Source of the DNA: Elusimicrobiota bacterium
GTDB taxonomy: Bacteria; Elusimicrobiota; Elusimicrobia; UBA1565; UBA9628
DNA length: 53,408 nucleotides
Direction of reading: 5' to 3'
Assembly: GCA_023249675.1 (NCBI GenBank)
Contig: JAHFCE010000022.1
Coordinates: 1-53,408 of the forward strand
Every line of letters starts with the position of its first letter. Positions within the stretch are counted from its first letter, which is position 1. The notes below the pieces were generated by a model, which did no database searches, was not told the origin of the DNA, and saw nothing but the letters and a program-made list of their open reading frames with translations. Below are positions 42,157 through 50,271 of the stretch, one piece after another. The position numbers were made by a program, and so were the translations under genes.

Positions 42157-44166
42157 ATGTTCCGCCTCCGCTCGTCGTTTAAGCCCGCCGGCGATCAGCC
42201 CGACGCCATCGCAGCGCTCGTCTCGCGCCTCAACGAAGGGGCTTCCGCGCAGACCTTGCTCGGCGTCACCGGTTCGGGCAAGACCTTCGCGATGGCCAAC
42301 GTCGTCGCGCAGCTGAACCGGCCCACCTTGGTGCTCTCTCCCAACAAAGTGCTCGCCGCCCAGCTGTACGCCGAGTTCAAGTCCTTCTTCCCCGATAACG
42401 CCGTCGAATTCTTCATCTCCTACTACGACTACTTCCAGCCCGAGGCCTATGTCCCCTCGACCGACACCTACATCGAGAAGGACTCCTCGATCAACGACCG
42501 CATCGACCGGCTCCGGTTGAAGTGCACGAGCTCTTTGCTCGCGCGCCGGGACGTTCTCGTCGTCGCGTCGGTGTCCTGCATCTACAACATCGGCTCGCCC
42601 TCGGCCTACGCCAACCGCCGGGTGCCGCTGGAGGTCGGCTGGACGGTGACCCGCGAGGAGCTGATCAAACAGCTCGTCGAGGTGCACTACGAGCGCAACG
42701 AGACGGATTTCGTGCGCGGCAAATTTAGGGTCAAGGGCGGGACTGTGGATATCTTCCCCGCGTACATGGAGACCGCCTTGCGCGTGACGCTCGAGGACGA
42801 CGTCGTTTCTTCCTTGATTGAGTTCGATCCGCTCACCGGCGTCAAAATCAAGGAGCTCCAGCGCGAGTGGGTATACCCCGCCAAGCACTTCGTCACCGGC
42901 GGGCCGCAGCGCGAGCGCGCGATCGCCTCCATCGAGGAGGAACTCGCCGAGCGTCTCGCCGACTTCAAGTCGTCAGGCCGGCTCCTGGAAGCCCAGCGCC
43001 TGGAACAGCGGGCCCGCTACGACCTCGAGATGCTGCGGGAAATGGGTTTTTGTCATGGCATTGAAAATTATTCCAGACACTTATCAGGACGCCCGAAGGG
43101 CGCACGACCGTATTGCCTCATCGACTTTTTCCCCAAGGACTATCTGCTCATCGTGGATGAGTCGCACGCGACGGTCCCCCAGATCGGCGGCATGTACGAG
43201 GGCGACCGCGCGCGCAAGCAGACCCTCGTCGACTTCGGCTGGCGCCTGCCGTCTGCGCTCGACAACCGCCCGCTCAAGTTCGCCGAGTTTGAGAAGCTCG
43301 CGGGCCAGACCGTATTCGTGTCCGCCACGCCCGGACCCTACGAACTCAAAAAGACGCGGGGCGAGATCGTCGAGATGGTCGTGCGGCCGACCGGCCTCGT
43401 CGACCCGGAAACGATCATCCGCCCGTCCGAAGGGCAGCTCGACGATCTCATCGTCCGCCTGCGCGGCCGCGCCGCCAAAAAAGAACGCGCCCTGATCACC
43501 ACCTTGACCAAGCGCACCGCCGAGGACCTGTCCCAGTTCCTGGGAACGAAGGGCCTCAAAGTCCGCTACCTGCACTCCGACATCGACTCGCTCGAGCGCA
43601 TCCAGATTCTGCAGGACCTGCGCGCCGGTATTTTTGATGTCCTCGTCGGCATCAATTTACTGCGCGAGGGCCTCGACCTGCCCGAGGTGTCTCTCGTCGC
43701 GATTCTCGGCGCCGATCACGAGGGCTTCCTGCGCTCCGAGACGACCTTGATCCAGATCTCAGGGCGCGCCGCGCGCAACGTCGGCGGCCAGGTCATCCTC
43801 TACGCCGACGCGATCACCGGCTCCATGAAGCGCGCCTTGGGCGAGATGGACCGGCGCCGAGTCAAACAGCTCGCCTACAATGAGACGCACGGCATCAAGC
43901 CTCGAACGATCGTGAAGGCGATCGAGGAGCTCGAGGAATTCCAGAGCGCGGCCAAGCGGGAGGGCCTGATGCTTCTGCGCGATGCCGAAATGCCCTTGTC
44001 GGCGAAAGAGCTTCCGACGATCATCGCGGACGTCGAAAGCCGCATGCGCGCCGCGGCCGACACGCTCGATTTCGAAGCAGCCGTTCTCCTGCGCGACCAG
44101 CTCTTCGAGCTGAAGTCCATGTCCGCGAGCCGCCCCTCGAAAGGGCCCGCCAAAAGCAAGAGCTAG
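42157..44166 (+). CDS. uvrB: Excinuclease ABC subunit B
   Basis: This is a 669-residue DNA-repair helicase-like protein. It starts MFRLRSSFKPAGDQPDAI and has Walker A GVTGSGKT at 36-43, the beta-hairpin YYDYFQPEAYVP, Walker B DESH and the GIENYSRHLSGR segment. The motif region TNLLREGLDLPE is present as INLLREGLDLPE, and a C-terminal UVR domain (about 625-660) binds UvrC/UvrA. Length is normal. The frame is open 13 codons further upstream, but that stretch is the promoter, starting exactly at the -35 TTG. It verifies DNA damage in nucleotide excision repair. Confidence 0.97.
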   Translation: MFRLRSSFKPAGDQPDAIAALVSRLNEGASAQTLLGVTGSGKTFAMANVVAQLNRPTLVLSPNKVLAAQLYAEFKSFFPDNAVEFFISYYDYFQPEAYVPSTDTYIEKDSSINDRIDRLRLKCTSSLLARRDVLVVASVSCIYNIGSPSAYANRRVPLEVGWTVTREELIKQLVEVHYERNETDFVRGKFRVKGGTVDIFPAYMETALRVTLEDDVVSSLIEFDPLTGVKIKELQREWVYPAKHFVTGGPQRERAIASIEEELAERLADFKSSGRLLEAQRLEQRARYDLEMLREMGFCHGIENYSRHLSGRPKGARPYCLIDFFPKDYLLIVDESHATVPQIGGMYEGDRARKQTLVDFGWRLPSALDNRPLKFAEFEKLAGQTVFVSATPGPYELKKTRGEIVEMVVRPTGLVDPETIIRPSEGQLDDLIVRLRGRAAKKERALITTLTKRTAEDLSQFLGTKGLKVRYLHSDIDSLERIQILQDLRAGIFDVLVGINLLREGLDLPEVSLVAILGADHEGFLRSETTLIQISGRAARNVGGQVILYADAITGSMKRALGEMDRRRVKQLAYNETHGIKPRTIVKAIEELEEFQSAAKREGLMLLRDAEMPLSAKELPTIIADVESRMRAAADTLDFEAAVLLRDQLFELKSMSASRPSKGPAKSKS

Positions 44167-44187
44167 ACCGGGCGGACGCATACGCCA

Positions 44188-44216
44188 TTGCGAGGATATC
44201 ATAATCATGATATACT
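44188..44216 (+). promoter_or_regulatory. Toxin-antitoxin promoter
   Basis: TTGCGA (44188-44193), 17 bases, TATACT (44211-44216). A normal leader with ribosome binding site GGGAGGG (44231-44237) precedes the antitoxin ATG. Confidence 0.68.
44195..44214. promoter_or_regulatory. Operator-like inverted repeat in TA promoter
   Basis: GATATCAT and ATGATATA (one mismatch) are separated by AATC and fill the space between the -35 and -10 boxes. This is where an autorepressing Phd/YefM antitoxin would be expected to bind. Confidence 0.6.
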
Positions 44217-44241
44217 GGGGCGACGATCCAGGGAGGGACCG

Positions 44242-44505
44242 ATGCCGACCATCCGTTCGATCTCCGATCTACGCAACCGCGCCGATGAGATTTCCCGCAT
44301 CTGTCATGCGACTGCGGAGCCCGTCTTCATCACGAAGAACGGCAGGGATGATCTCGTGGTGATGAGTCAGGCCGCCTACGAGCAGCACCAGGCTCGGCTA
44401 GATCTCTACGCAAAGCTCGATGAAGCCGAGTCCGAGGCCGAGTCAGGGCGCAGCTTGGTCGCCCACGATGATCTGATGCGACGCTTCAAGAGCAAACTGG
44501 GTTGA
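44242..44505 (+). CDS. Phd/YefM-family antitoxin
   Basis: This is an 87-residue protein. The N-terminal part, SISDLRNRADEI followed by EPVFITKNGRDDLVVMS and AYEQ, is the standard Phd/YefM DNA-binding fold; the C-terminal helix (about 55-87) would wrap the toxin. The ATG at 44242 is preceded by GGGAGGG. It should repress its own promoter through the inverted repeat upstream. It overlaps the toxin gene by 4 bases (TTGA). Confidence 0.93.
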   Translation: MPTIRSISDLRNRADEISRICHATAEPVFITKNGRDDLVVMSQAAYEQHQARLDLYAKLDEAESEAESGRSLVAHDDLMRRFKSKLG

Positions 44506-44813
44506 AACGGCGGCGCGTCGTCTATCTCCCCTCCGCGCAGCGCGACCTGCTCGAGGCTTTCGAGTATGTCCGCAAGGATAGCCCGGCGGCGGCAGCGACG
44601 TGGCTGCAACGTATCGACAAGGCCCTGGGACGCCTGGCGTCTTTCCCTCTCTCGGGCCCGCTCCCGAAAGACCGCCGGCTGGCCGCGCGCGGCTACCGTA
44701 TGGTCGTCATCGATGAGCACCTGGCATTCTATATCATGCGCTCCCGATCCGTTGAAGTGCGCCGCATCGTGCACGGTCGACGTCGCTACGAATTCCTCCT
44801 TGGCTCGACCTGA
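44502..44813 (+). CDS. RelE/ParE-family toxin
   Basis: This is a 103-residue basic protein: VVYLPSAQRDLLEAFEYV, then ASFPLSGPLPKDRRLAARGYRMVVIDEHLAFYIM and VRRIVHGRRRYEFLL. The pattern is typical of ParE/RelE toxins, with the conserved pair R/H near the C-terminus; which of gyrase or mRNA it attacks cannot be told. The start is TTG overlapping the antitoxin stop. Together the two form a complete type II pair. Confidence 0.92.
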   Translation: MKRRRVVYLPSAQRDLLEAFEYVRKDSPAAAATWLQRIDKALGRLASFPLSGPLPKDRRLAARGYRMVVIDEHLAFYIMRSRSVEVRRIVHGRRRYEFLLGST

Positions 44814-44839
44814 CAATGCGCACCATCGGTAAAAAGTAA

Positions 44840-44845
44840 TAAAAT
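44840..44845 (+). promoter_or_regulatory. -10 box before DUF502 gene
   Basis: TAAAAT (44840-44845) lies seven bases before the TTG start at 44853. The -35 is weak. Confidence 0.42.
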
Positions 44846-44852
44846 AGCGGGG

Positions 44853-45467
44853 TTGCGACAGAAAATCCAGACGCGGTTGAGGCGTTATTTCGTCTCGGGG
44901 TTCTTCACCTTGATCCCGATCGGCCTCTCCGTGCTCGTCGTGTGGACCTTCGTCAGCGGCGTGGACCGGACCTTGGCGCCCGTCCTGGACGCGGCCCTCG
45001 GCTTTCACCTGCCGGGCCTCGGCCTCATCGCCGCGGTCCTCCTGATCCTCGCGGCCGGCGTGCTCGCCTCCCACGTCGTGGGCGAACGCCTGCTCGAACT
45101 CGCCGAAGACGTCCTCTCCCGCATTCCCGTGTTCAAATCGGTGTACGGCACAATCAAGCAGATGACCGAGGCCGTTCGGCCTTCGGCCGAAACTTTCAAA
45201 AATGTCGTCCTCGTCGAGTTCCCCCGCCCCGGCGTCTACAGCCTCGGCTTCGTCACCGGCGAGACCGTCCTCGACCTGCCGGACGGCGCGCATAAGAAGC
45301 TGACCTCGGTCTACGTCCCCACGAACCACGTTTACATCGGAGACCTCATTTTCGTCCCGAGCGAGCGCGTCCTCACAACCCAAATGGGCATCCAGCAAGG
45401 CATCCAAGTGGCGCTCTCGGCGGGCGCGGTCATCCCCGAACGCCTCGGCCAAGCGCGGAAAAGCTAG
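44853..45467 (+). CDS. DUF502 family membrane protein
   Basis: This is a 204-residue protein with two TMs (about 13-35 and 54-78) and the DUF502 hallmarks GFFTLIPIGLSVLVVW, RIPVFKSVYGTIKQM, VVLVEFPRPGVYSLGFVTG and VYVPTNHVYIGDLIFVP. Function is not established. The start is TTG with a TAAAAT box seven bases upstream. It begins a run with nadC, birA, greA and queG. Confidence 0.9.
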   Translation: MRQKIQTRLRRYFVSGFFTLIPIGLSVLVVWTFVSGVDRTLAPVLDAALGFHLPGLGLIAAVLLILAAGVLASHVVGERLLELAEDVLSRIPVFKSVYGTIKQMTEAVRPSAETFKNVVLVEFPRPGVYSLGFVTGETVLDLPDGAHKKLTSVYVPTNHVYIGDLIFVPSERVLTTQMGIQQGIQVALSAGAVIPERLGQARKS

Positions 45468-45469
45468 GC

Positions 45470-46318
45470 ATGCGCCGACTCTCCCCCGCCGACTGGCGCG
45501 CGTTGCTCCGCAGCGCCCTTCAAGAAGATCTCGGCCGCGACGGGGACGTCACGACGCGCTGCTTTATTCCCAAGAACGCCCGCCTCAACGTCCGCATCGT
45601 CAGCCGCGAGGCCGGAGTCATCTGCGGACTTGAGATCGCGGCCGCCGCCTTCAAAGCCTGCGAGCCGCGCGCCCGCGTCACCTTGCTTGCCCGCGACGGC
45701 GCGCGCGTGCGCCCCGGCCGGGCGGTCATGGCGGTGTCGGGCGGACGCGGTCTGCTCACGGCCGAGCGCACCGCGCTCAACTTCCTGCAGCGGATGTCGG
45801 GCGTCGCCTCCTTGACCCGCCGCTACGCCGACCGCGTGCGCGGCACGCGCGCGAAAGTTCTCGACACGCGCAAGACTTTGCCGGGCTGGCGCGCGCTCGA
45901 CAAGTACGCGGTCGCCTGCGGCGGCGGGCTGAACCATCGCCTGGGCCTCTACGATGCGGCGATGGTCAAGGACAATCACTATTGTGGCAAGAACCTCGAG
46001 GAAGGGGCAGCGCGGCTTCGCCGCGCGTTTCCTCAAATGCCGCTGATCATCGAGTGCGACACCTCAGCCCAGGTGACGCGCGCGCTGCGCTTAAAGCCCG
46101 AGGTCATCCTCCTCGACAACATGCGCGGCCCGCGCCTGCGTCGCGAGATTCGCCGCATCCGAGGCTCCGCGCCGCGCGTGAAAATCGAAGTGTCCGGCGG
46201 CGTGGGGATCGAAGACGTTCGCGCCTTGGCGAGGCTCGGCCCCGACCGCATCTCGATCGGGCGCCTGACGCACAGCGCGCCGGCCCTCGATGTGGGCCTT
46301 GATCTGTCCGACCGATGA
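45470..46318 (+). CDS. nadC: Nicotinate-nucleotide pyrophosphorylase NadC
   Basis: This is a 282-residue enzyme of NAD synthesis that converts quinolinate and PRPP to nicotinate mononucleotide. Diagnostic segments are EDLGRDGDVTT, RTALNFLQRMSGVAS, DTRKTLPGWRALDKYAV, GGGLNHRLGLYDAAMVKDNH and VSGGVGIEDV. Length is normal. It starts two bases after the DUF502 stop and its TGA overlaps the birA ATG. nadA and nadB are not in the window. Confidence 0.97.
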   Translation: MRRLSPADWRALLRSALQEDLGRDGDVTTRCFIPKNARLNVRIVSREAGVICGLEIAAAAFKACEPRARVTLLARDGARVRPGRAVMAVSGGRGLLTAERTALNFLQRMSGVASLTRRYADRVRGTRAKVLDTRKTLPGWRALDKYAVACGGGLNHRLGLYDAAMVKDNHYCGKNLEEGAARLRRAFPQMPLIIECDTSAQVTRALRLKPEVILLDNMRGPRLRREIRRIRGSAPRVKIEVSGGVGIEDVRALARLGPDRISIGRLTHSAPALDVGLDLSDR

Positions 46319-46869
46319 AACTTCCCGGCGTGCGGCGGCTCGTGCGCCTGGCAAGCGTCGATTCCACCCAGTCCGTCGCGCGCCGCCTCGCCGAGGAGGG
46401 CGCCCCCGATGGGACCTTGGTCTGGGCTCTCAAGCAAACCTCGGGTCGGGGTCGCCTAAGACGGCGCTGGCGCTCGGCACCCGGCGGACTGTACGCCTCC
46501 TGGCTGCTGCGCCCGAAGTTCGCTCCCGCCCGCCTCGGTGAGCTCTCGCTCGCCTGCGGCGAGGCGCTGGCCGAGGCCCTGCGGGATTTCGGCGCGGCCG
46601 TCACGGTCAAGCCCCCGAACGACGTCTTGGCGCTGTGCCCGGACGGCAAGGCGCGCAAGCTGTGCGGCATCCTCTGCGAAGCGGCGGGCGACGAGCAGCG
46701 CCTGCACTGGCTCGCCATCGGCTTCGGCGTCAACGTGAACAACTCGCCTGCGCTGAAGCGCTCGACCTCTCTGCGTTTGTTGCTCAGACGGCGCGTCGAT
46801 GTCCCGTCGGTGCTGCGCGCCGCTCTGACCCGCCTTTCCCGCGCCCGGCGTCTGGGCAATTTCATATAA
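46315..46869 (+). CDS. birA: Minimal biotin-protein ligase (BirA catalytic domain)
   Basis: This is a 184-residue enzyme. It has the catalytic core only: DSTQSVARRLAEEG, the ATP/biotin loop QTSGRGRLRRRW, GGLYASWLLRP, the VKPPNDVLA lysine motif and IGFGVNVNNSP. There is no N-terminal HTH, so it is not a repressor, and the C-terminal SH3-like domain is short or absent (usual length about 230+). It would attach biotin to carboxylase carrier proteins. The ATG overlaps nadC (ATGA). Confidence 0.9.
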   Translation: MKLPGVRRLVRLASVDSTQSVARRLAEEGAPDGTLVWALKQTSGRGRLRRRWRSAPGGLYASWLLRPKFAPARLGELSLACGEALAEALRDFGAAVTVKPPNDVLALCPDGKARKLCGILCEAAGDEQRLHWLAIGFGVNVNNSPALKRSTSLRLLLRRRVDVPSVLRAALTRLSRARRLGNFI

Positions 46870-46870
46870 T
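46865..46870 (+). promoter_or_regulatory. Candidate -10 box for greA
   Basis: A perfect TATAAT lies across the birA stop codon, 30 bases before the greA ATG. No -35 box is visible at the right distance. Confidence 0.3.
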
Positions 46871-46900
46871 GACCGTCGTATTCCACCTCTGGAGATTCCC

Positions 46901-47371
46901 ATGGCCGACACCTATTTGACCCGCGCTGGATACGCCAAGCTCAATGAAGAGTTGAAGGCTCTCATGAAGCAGAAAACGCAGCTCTCGCTCGATATTGGCG
47001 AGGCCCGGGAGAAGGGCGACCTCAAGGAAAACGCCGAGTATCACTCCGCCAAGGAGAAGATGGGCGAGGTGATGGGCCGCATCGGCAAGATCCAGGACAA
47101 ACTGCAGAGCGCCAAGATCATCGAAGAGATGGACATCCCGAAGAACACCGTCGCCATCGGCACGACCGTGGACCTCGAGGACTCCGATGGCGAGACGGTC
47201 GAGTACTCGCTCGTCGGCGAGGACGAATCCGACCCGAACGAAGGCAGGATCTCCGTCCAATCCCCTCTCGGCGCGGGCCTGCTCGGGCGCAAGTCGAAAG
47301 AGACCGTCGAGATCCAGCTCCCCAACGGTCCCCGCACGTTCAAAATCCTCAAGGTTTCGCGTTCCTCCTGA
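46901..47371 (+). CDS. greA: Transcript cleavage factor GreA
   Basis: This is a 156-residue protein. The N-terminal coiled coil (about 10-75) includes the tip motif GDLKENAEYHSAKE, and the C-terminal FKBP-like domain ends with RTFKILKVS. It rescues backtracked RNA polymerase by stimulating transcript cleavage. The ATG has GGAG six bases upstream. Its stop overlaps the proposed CTG start of queG (CTGA). Confidence 0.97.
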   Translation: MADTYLTRAGYAKLNEELKALMKQKTQLSLDIGEAREKGDLKENAEYHSAKEKMGEVMGRIGKIQDKLQSAKIIEEMDIPKNTVAIGTTVDLEDSDGETVEYSLVGEDESDPNEGRISVQSPLGAGLLGRKSKETVEIQLPNGPRTFKILKVSRSS

Positions 47372-48399
47372 ATAGGACCGAACTGGCGGCCGAGCTCAAG
47401 AGGCGCGCCCGCGCGGCCGGCGCCGACCTCGCCGGGATCGCCGCCGCCGCCCCTTCCGCCGGCGGCCCCGCGTACGACGCCTGGCTCGCGGCGGGCATGC
47501 ATGGCGAGATGAACTACATGTCACGCAACGCGCAGTCGCGCCGCGACATCCGCGCGTGGATGCAGGATGCGAAGTCCGTTCTCATGTGCGGCTTTTCGTA
47601 CGGAGAGCCCGGCGCCCGCTCCTCCTCAAAAGAAGGCCGCGGCCGTCTGGCGCGCTACGCGACGCGCGCGGACTACCATGCGATTCTCCGCGACCGTATG
47701 AACGAGGTCCGCGACTGGCTGTCCGCCTCGGTCCCGGGCGCGCGCGGAGTCGCATTCTGCGACATGAGCCCGATCCTCGAGCGCGCCTATGCGAACGCCG
47801 CCGGACTTGGCTGGCAGGGCAAGAACACGATGCTCCTCGCGGGAAATCTCGGCTCCTACTTTCTCATCGCCGGTCTCGCGATGAACATCGACCTCCCCGG
47901 CGATTCCGCGGGACCCGACCGCTGCGGCACCTGCACGCAATGCCTCGACGCCTGCCCAACGGACGCGTTTGCGAGCGCGCACGTCCTAGACGCGTCCAAA
48001 TGCATCTCATACTTCACGATCGAATCCAAGGGATCGATCCCCGAACCGTTTCGCGCGGGGATCGGCGATTGGGTGTACGGCTGCGACGTCTGCCAGGATG
48101 TGTGCCCTTGGAACCGCTTCGAACAGCCGGCGCGCGCCCTGCCTCCCCCGACGATCCCCACCGAGATTCCGCTTGAGGAGCTTGCCGGCCCGGCCTCCGC
48201 GGGCCTGCGCTCCCGCCTGAAGGGCCTGCCCGTCCTGCGCGCGGTGCGCAAACGCCTGACGCGCAACGCGCTGCTCGCCATGGGCAATTCCCGCCTCGAA
48301 CGATATCGCCCGATTCTCGAACAGTACGCCACCGACGCGGACCCCGTGCTCGCCGAGCAAGCACGGTGGAGCCTGGAGCGCTTGTCCGGCGCGGTGTAA
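47368..48399 (+). CDS. queG: Epoxyqueuosine reductase QueG, probable CTG start
   Basis: This is about 343 residues if the CTG at 47368 is used. The enzyme reduces epoxyqueuosine to queuosine in tRNA, using cobalamin and two [4Fe-4S] clusters. Cluster motifs are CGTCTQCLDACPTDAF and GCDVCQDVCPWNRF. The first in-frame ATG (47497) would remove about 43 residues of a normal N-terminus (AELKRRARAAGADLAGIAAA, then AYDAWLAAGMHGEMNY). No ATG, GTG or TTG lies in the frame between 47368 and 47497. The CTG overlaps the greA TGA exactly as other genes here overlap with ATG, GTG or TTG. Confidence 0.9.
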   Translation: MNRTELAAELKRRARAAGADLAGIAAAAPSAGGPAYDAWLAAGMHGEMNYMSRNAQSRRDIRAWMQDAKSVLMCGFSYGEPGARSSSKEGRGRLARYATRADYHAILRDRMNEVRDWLSASVPGARGVAFCDMSPILERAYANAAGLGWQGKNTMLLAGNLGSYFLIAGLAMNIDLPGDSAGPDRCGTCTQCLDACPTDAFASAHVLDASKCISYFTIESKGSIPEPFRAGIGDWVYGCDVCQDVCPWNRFEQPARALPPPTIPTEIPLEELAGPASAGLRSRLKGLPVLRAVRKRLTRNALLAMGNSRLERYRPILEQYATDADPVLAEQARWSLERLSGAV

Positions 48400-48409
48400 A
48401 TGATAAAAT
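48382..48409 (+). promoter_or_regulatory. Leaderless promoter of outer-membrane barrel gene
   Basis: TTGTCC (48382-48387), 16 bases, TAAAAT (48404-48409), then seven bases to the GTG at 48417. It overlaps the end of queG. Confidence 0.5.
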
Positions 48410-48416
48410 CGGCGCG

Positions 48417-49778
48417 GTGATTCGACGCAAGACGGGCCTTGCACTCCTGCTTGCCTCCGCGGCGCTCGGCGCGGGCGCGACCGACGCGCGCCTTCTTAAG
48501 CGGCCGGCCAAGCCTGTCGATCCACACGCGTCCAAGCTCGCCCCGCAATCCCGAGAAGTCATCCCCGGACGGCAATTCCCGGAAGCCACCCGGCAGGCGC
48601 CTATGACGGACGAAACCCCTCGCGTCGTCCGCTGGATGATCAAGCCTATGCGGCGCGGCATGTTCGTCCGCCTGCCCATCATCGACACGGACCCCAACCG
48701 CGGCATCACATTCGGGATCATGCCGATCTGGGTCCTGCAGGGCGAGACTGACGACCGCATCAAGCATATTCACGCGCCCTCGCTGACCCGAAACAAGGAC
48801 TTCAAGATCATCCCGACCTACCGCTACTACTACTACCCGCAAGAGGACGCATCGCTCATGGTGCGCGGCTCCTTCTCGAAATACGAGCGCGAGGCGTTCG
48901 TCGAATATGAAGACGGCAGCATAGCCGGAACCGACCTCGACGTCTTCATCCGCCTGCAGTACAACGTCGATGCTGGCCAGCGCTTCTTCGGCTTCGGCCC
49001 CGACTCCCCCAAAAATGGAGAAGCCAACTACAAGGAAGAATACGCTAAATATAGAGTCGGCATCGGCGTCCCGTTCAGCCACGACTCGCCCTGGCGCGCG
49101 CACTTCTCGCAATACTCTCAGGCCAGCCGCATTCTCGACGGTCCGCTGAAGAACCTCCCCATCTTTTCGGGCGTCTATCCGAACCAGACCGTTCGCAGCT
49201 ATCAGCAGACGAATGAGAACCGCTTCAGCCTCGACTACGACACCCGCGACCACGGCGTGACCACAAGCCGCGGCATCTTGACCCAGGTCTTCGCCGAGCA
49301 CGCGATCCGCGGCTTCGCAAGCCAGTTCGACTACGGCCGCTACGGCCTTGACGCGCGCTGGTTCCGCCCCTGGGAATCCGACAAGGACAAAGTCTTCGCG
49401 ATCCAGGCCAAATACGAGCAGCTCCTCGGTCCGACGCCCCCGTTCTGGCTCCAGTCCCGTCTCGGCGGCAAGTACAGCCTGCGCGCCTACGGCGATGGCC
49501 GCTATGTCGACCGCGGCATGGCCACGGTCAATATCGAGCAGCGCTTCAAGCTCCTGGAGCAGCAAACCGCAGGCGTGACGACCGAGCTGCAGCTGGCACC
49601 CTTCATCGGCTTGGGCGAGGTGTTTGACACGCCCAACCGCGCCGCCGCCCGCTACGCGCGCCCGGTCGTCGGCGCCGCGATCCGCGCGGTCGCCAAGCCC
49701 CAGGTCGTCGGCTCCGTGGACTTCGGCGTGGGCCAGGAAGGCCTGGCGGTATTCATGGACATCAACTACTCCTTCTGA
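48417..49778 (+). CDS. BamA/TamA-like outer-membrane beta-barrel protein
   Basis: This is a 453-residue exported protein with a signal peptide (about 1-22). After a linker with prolines (about 25-65), the chain is a beta-barrel of alternating strands: RGITFGIMPIWVLQ, IIPTYRYYYYP, a GFGPDSPKNG loop seen in surface-antigen barrels, LQSRLGGKYSLRAYGDGRY near residue 360 (similar to the Omp85 loop-6 region) and a terminal MDINYSF. No POTRA domains are present. The GTG start at 48417 is set by the signal peptide and by a -10 box seven bases upstream. Its role is unknown. Confidence 0.78.
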   Translation: MIRRKTGLALLLASAALGAGATDARLLKRPAKPVDPHASKLAPQSREVIPGRQFPEATRQAPMTDETPRVVRWMIKPMRRGMFVRLPIIDTDPNRGITFGIMPIWVLQGETDDRIKHIHAPSLTRNKDFKIIPTYRYYYYPQEDASLMVRGSFSKYEREAFVEYEDGSIAGTDLDVFIRLQYNVDAGQRFFGFGPDSPKNGEANYKEEYAKYRVGIGVPFSHDSPWRAHFSQYSQASRILDGPLKNLPIFSGVYPNQTVRSYQQTNENRFSLDYDTRDHGVTTSRGILTQVFAEHAIRGFASQFDYGRYGLDARWFRPWESDKDKVFAIQAKYEQLLGPTPPFWLQSRLGGKYSLRAYGDGRYVDRGMATVNIEQRFKLLEQQTAGVTTELQLAPFIGLGEVFDTPNRAAARYARPVVGAAIRAVAKPQVVGSVDFGVGQEGLAVFMDINYSF

Positions 49779-49780
49779 CC

Positions 49781-49966
49781 ATGGATTCCGTCACCATGCC
49801 GACGATCGTCAAGGACTCTCAATCGATCACGGCCCTCGTTCTGCTCGCGATCGTCGCGGCCGCGTTCGTGTACGTCCTCTACATGCTGCTCCGGCATCAG
49901 CGCCGCACGCGCAAGGCCCGCAAGCGCGGCCGCAGCCCCCACACCGGCCGCCACGGCAATCACTAG
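49781..49966 (+). CDS. Small membrane protein with basic tail
   Basis: This is a 61-residue protein with a single TM (about 16-38) and a C-terminal tail of arginine, lysine and histidine. It starts two bases after the upstream stop, so it is probably translationally coupled. Its last codons overlap the end of the convergent fixX gene by 4 bases. Small size lowers confidence. Confidence 0.55.
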   Translation: MDSVTMPTIVKDSQSITALVLLAIVAAAFVYVLYMLLRHQRRTRKARKRGRSPHTGRHGNH

Positions 49967-50271
49967 CCGTATTTGTACTTCACGCCCATGCCGCCGCCGG
50001 GCCACTCGCAGACGATGTTGTCGAAGGGGCAGAGCATGCGGCAGGCGCCGCACTCGATGCAGTTTTCGTAATTGACGATGACCTTCCGGTGGGAGGCCTC
50101 CCACTCGTAAACCTTGGCGGGACAGACTGTCGTGCAGGGTTTCTCCTTACACTTCGTCACGCAGGGAGAGTCCGCGCCGGCATTGCGCAGCAGGATATTG
50201 GCTTCAGGCTGCTTCTTCCACTCGAGCGTGCCGAGCTTCGCCTCAACGGTCATCTCCACCTTGATGTCCAT
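49963..50271 (-). CDS. fixX: Ferredoxin-like protein FixX
   Basis: This is a 102-residue ferredoxin-like protein of the FixX family. Cysteine motifs are CVTKCKEKPCTTVCP and CIECGACRMLCP, the second being a classic 4Fe-4S set; VYEW and NYENC are typical. It passes electrons with FixC to quinone. It starts directly after the fixC stop (TAA ATG). fixA and fixB are not adjacent. Confidence 0.93.
   Translation of the reverse strand: MDIKVEMTVEAKLGTLEWKKQPEANILLRNAGADSPCVTKCKEKPCTTVCPAKVYEWEASHRKVIVNYENCIECGACRMLCPFDNIVCEWPGGGMGVKYKYG

Noticed and set aside
47856-49565. 569-codon open frame on the minus strand
   Set aside because: Antisense to queG and the outer-membrane barrel gene, whose motifs are clear on the other strand.
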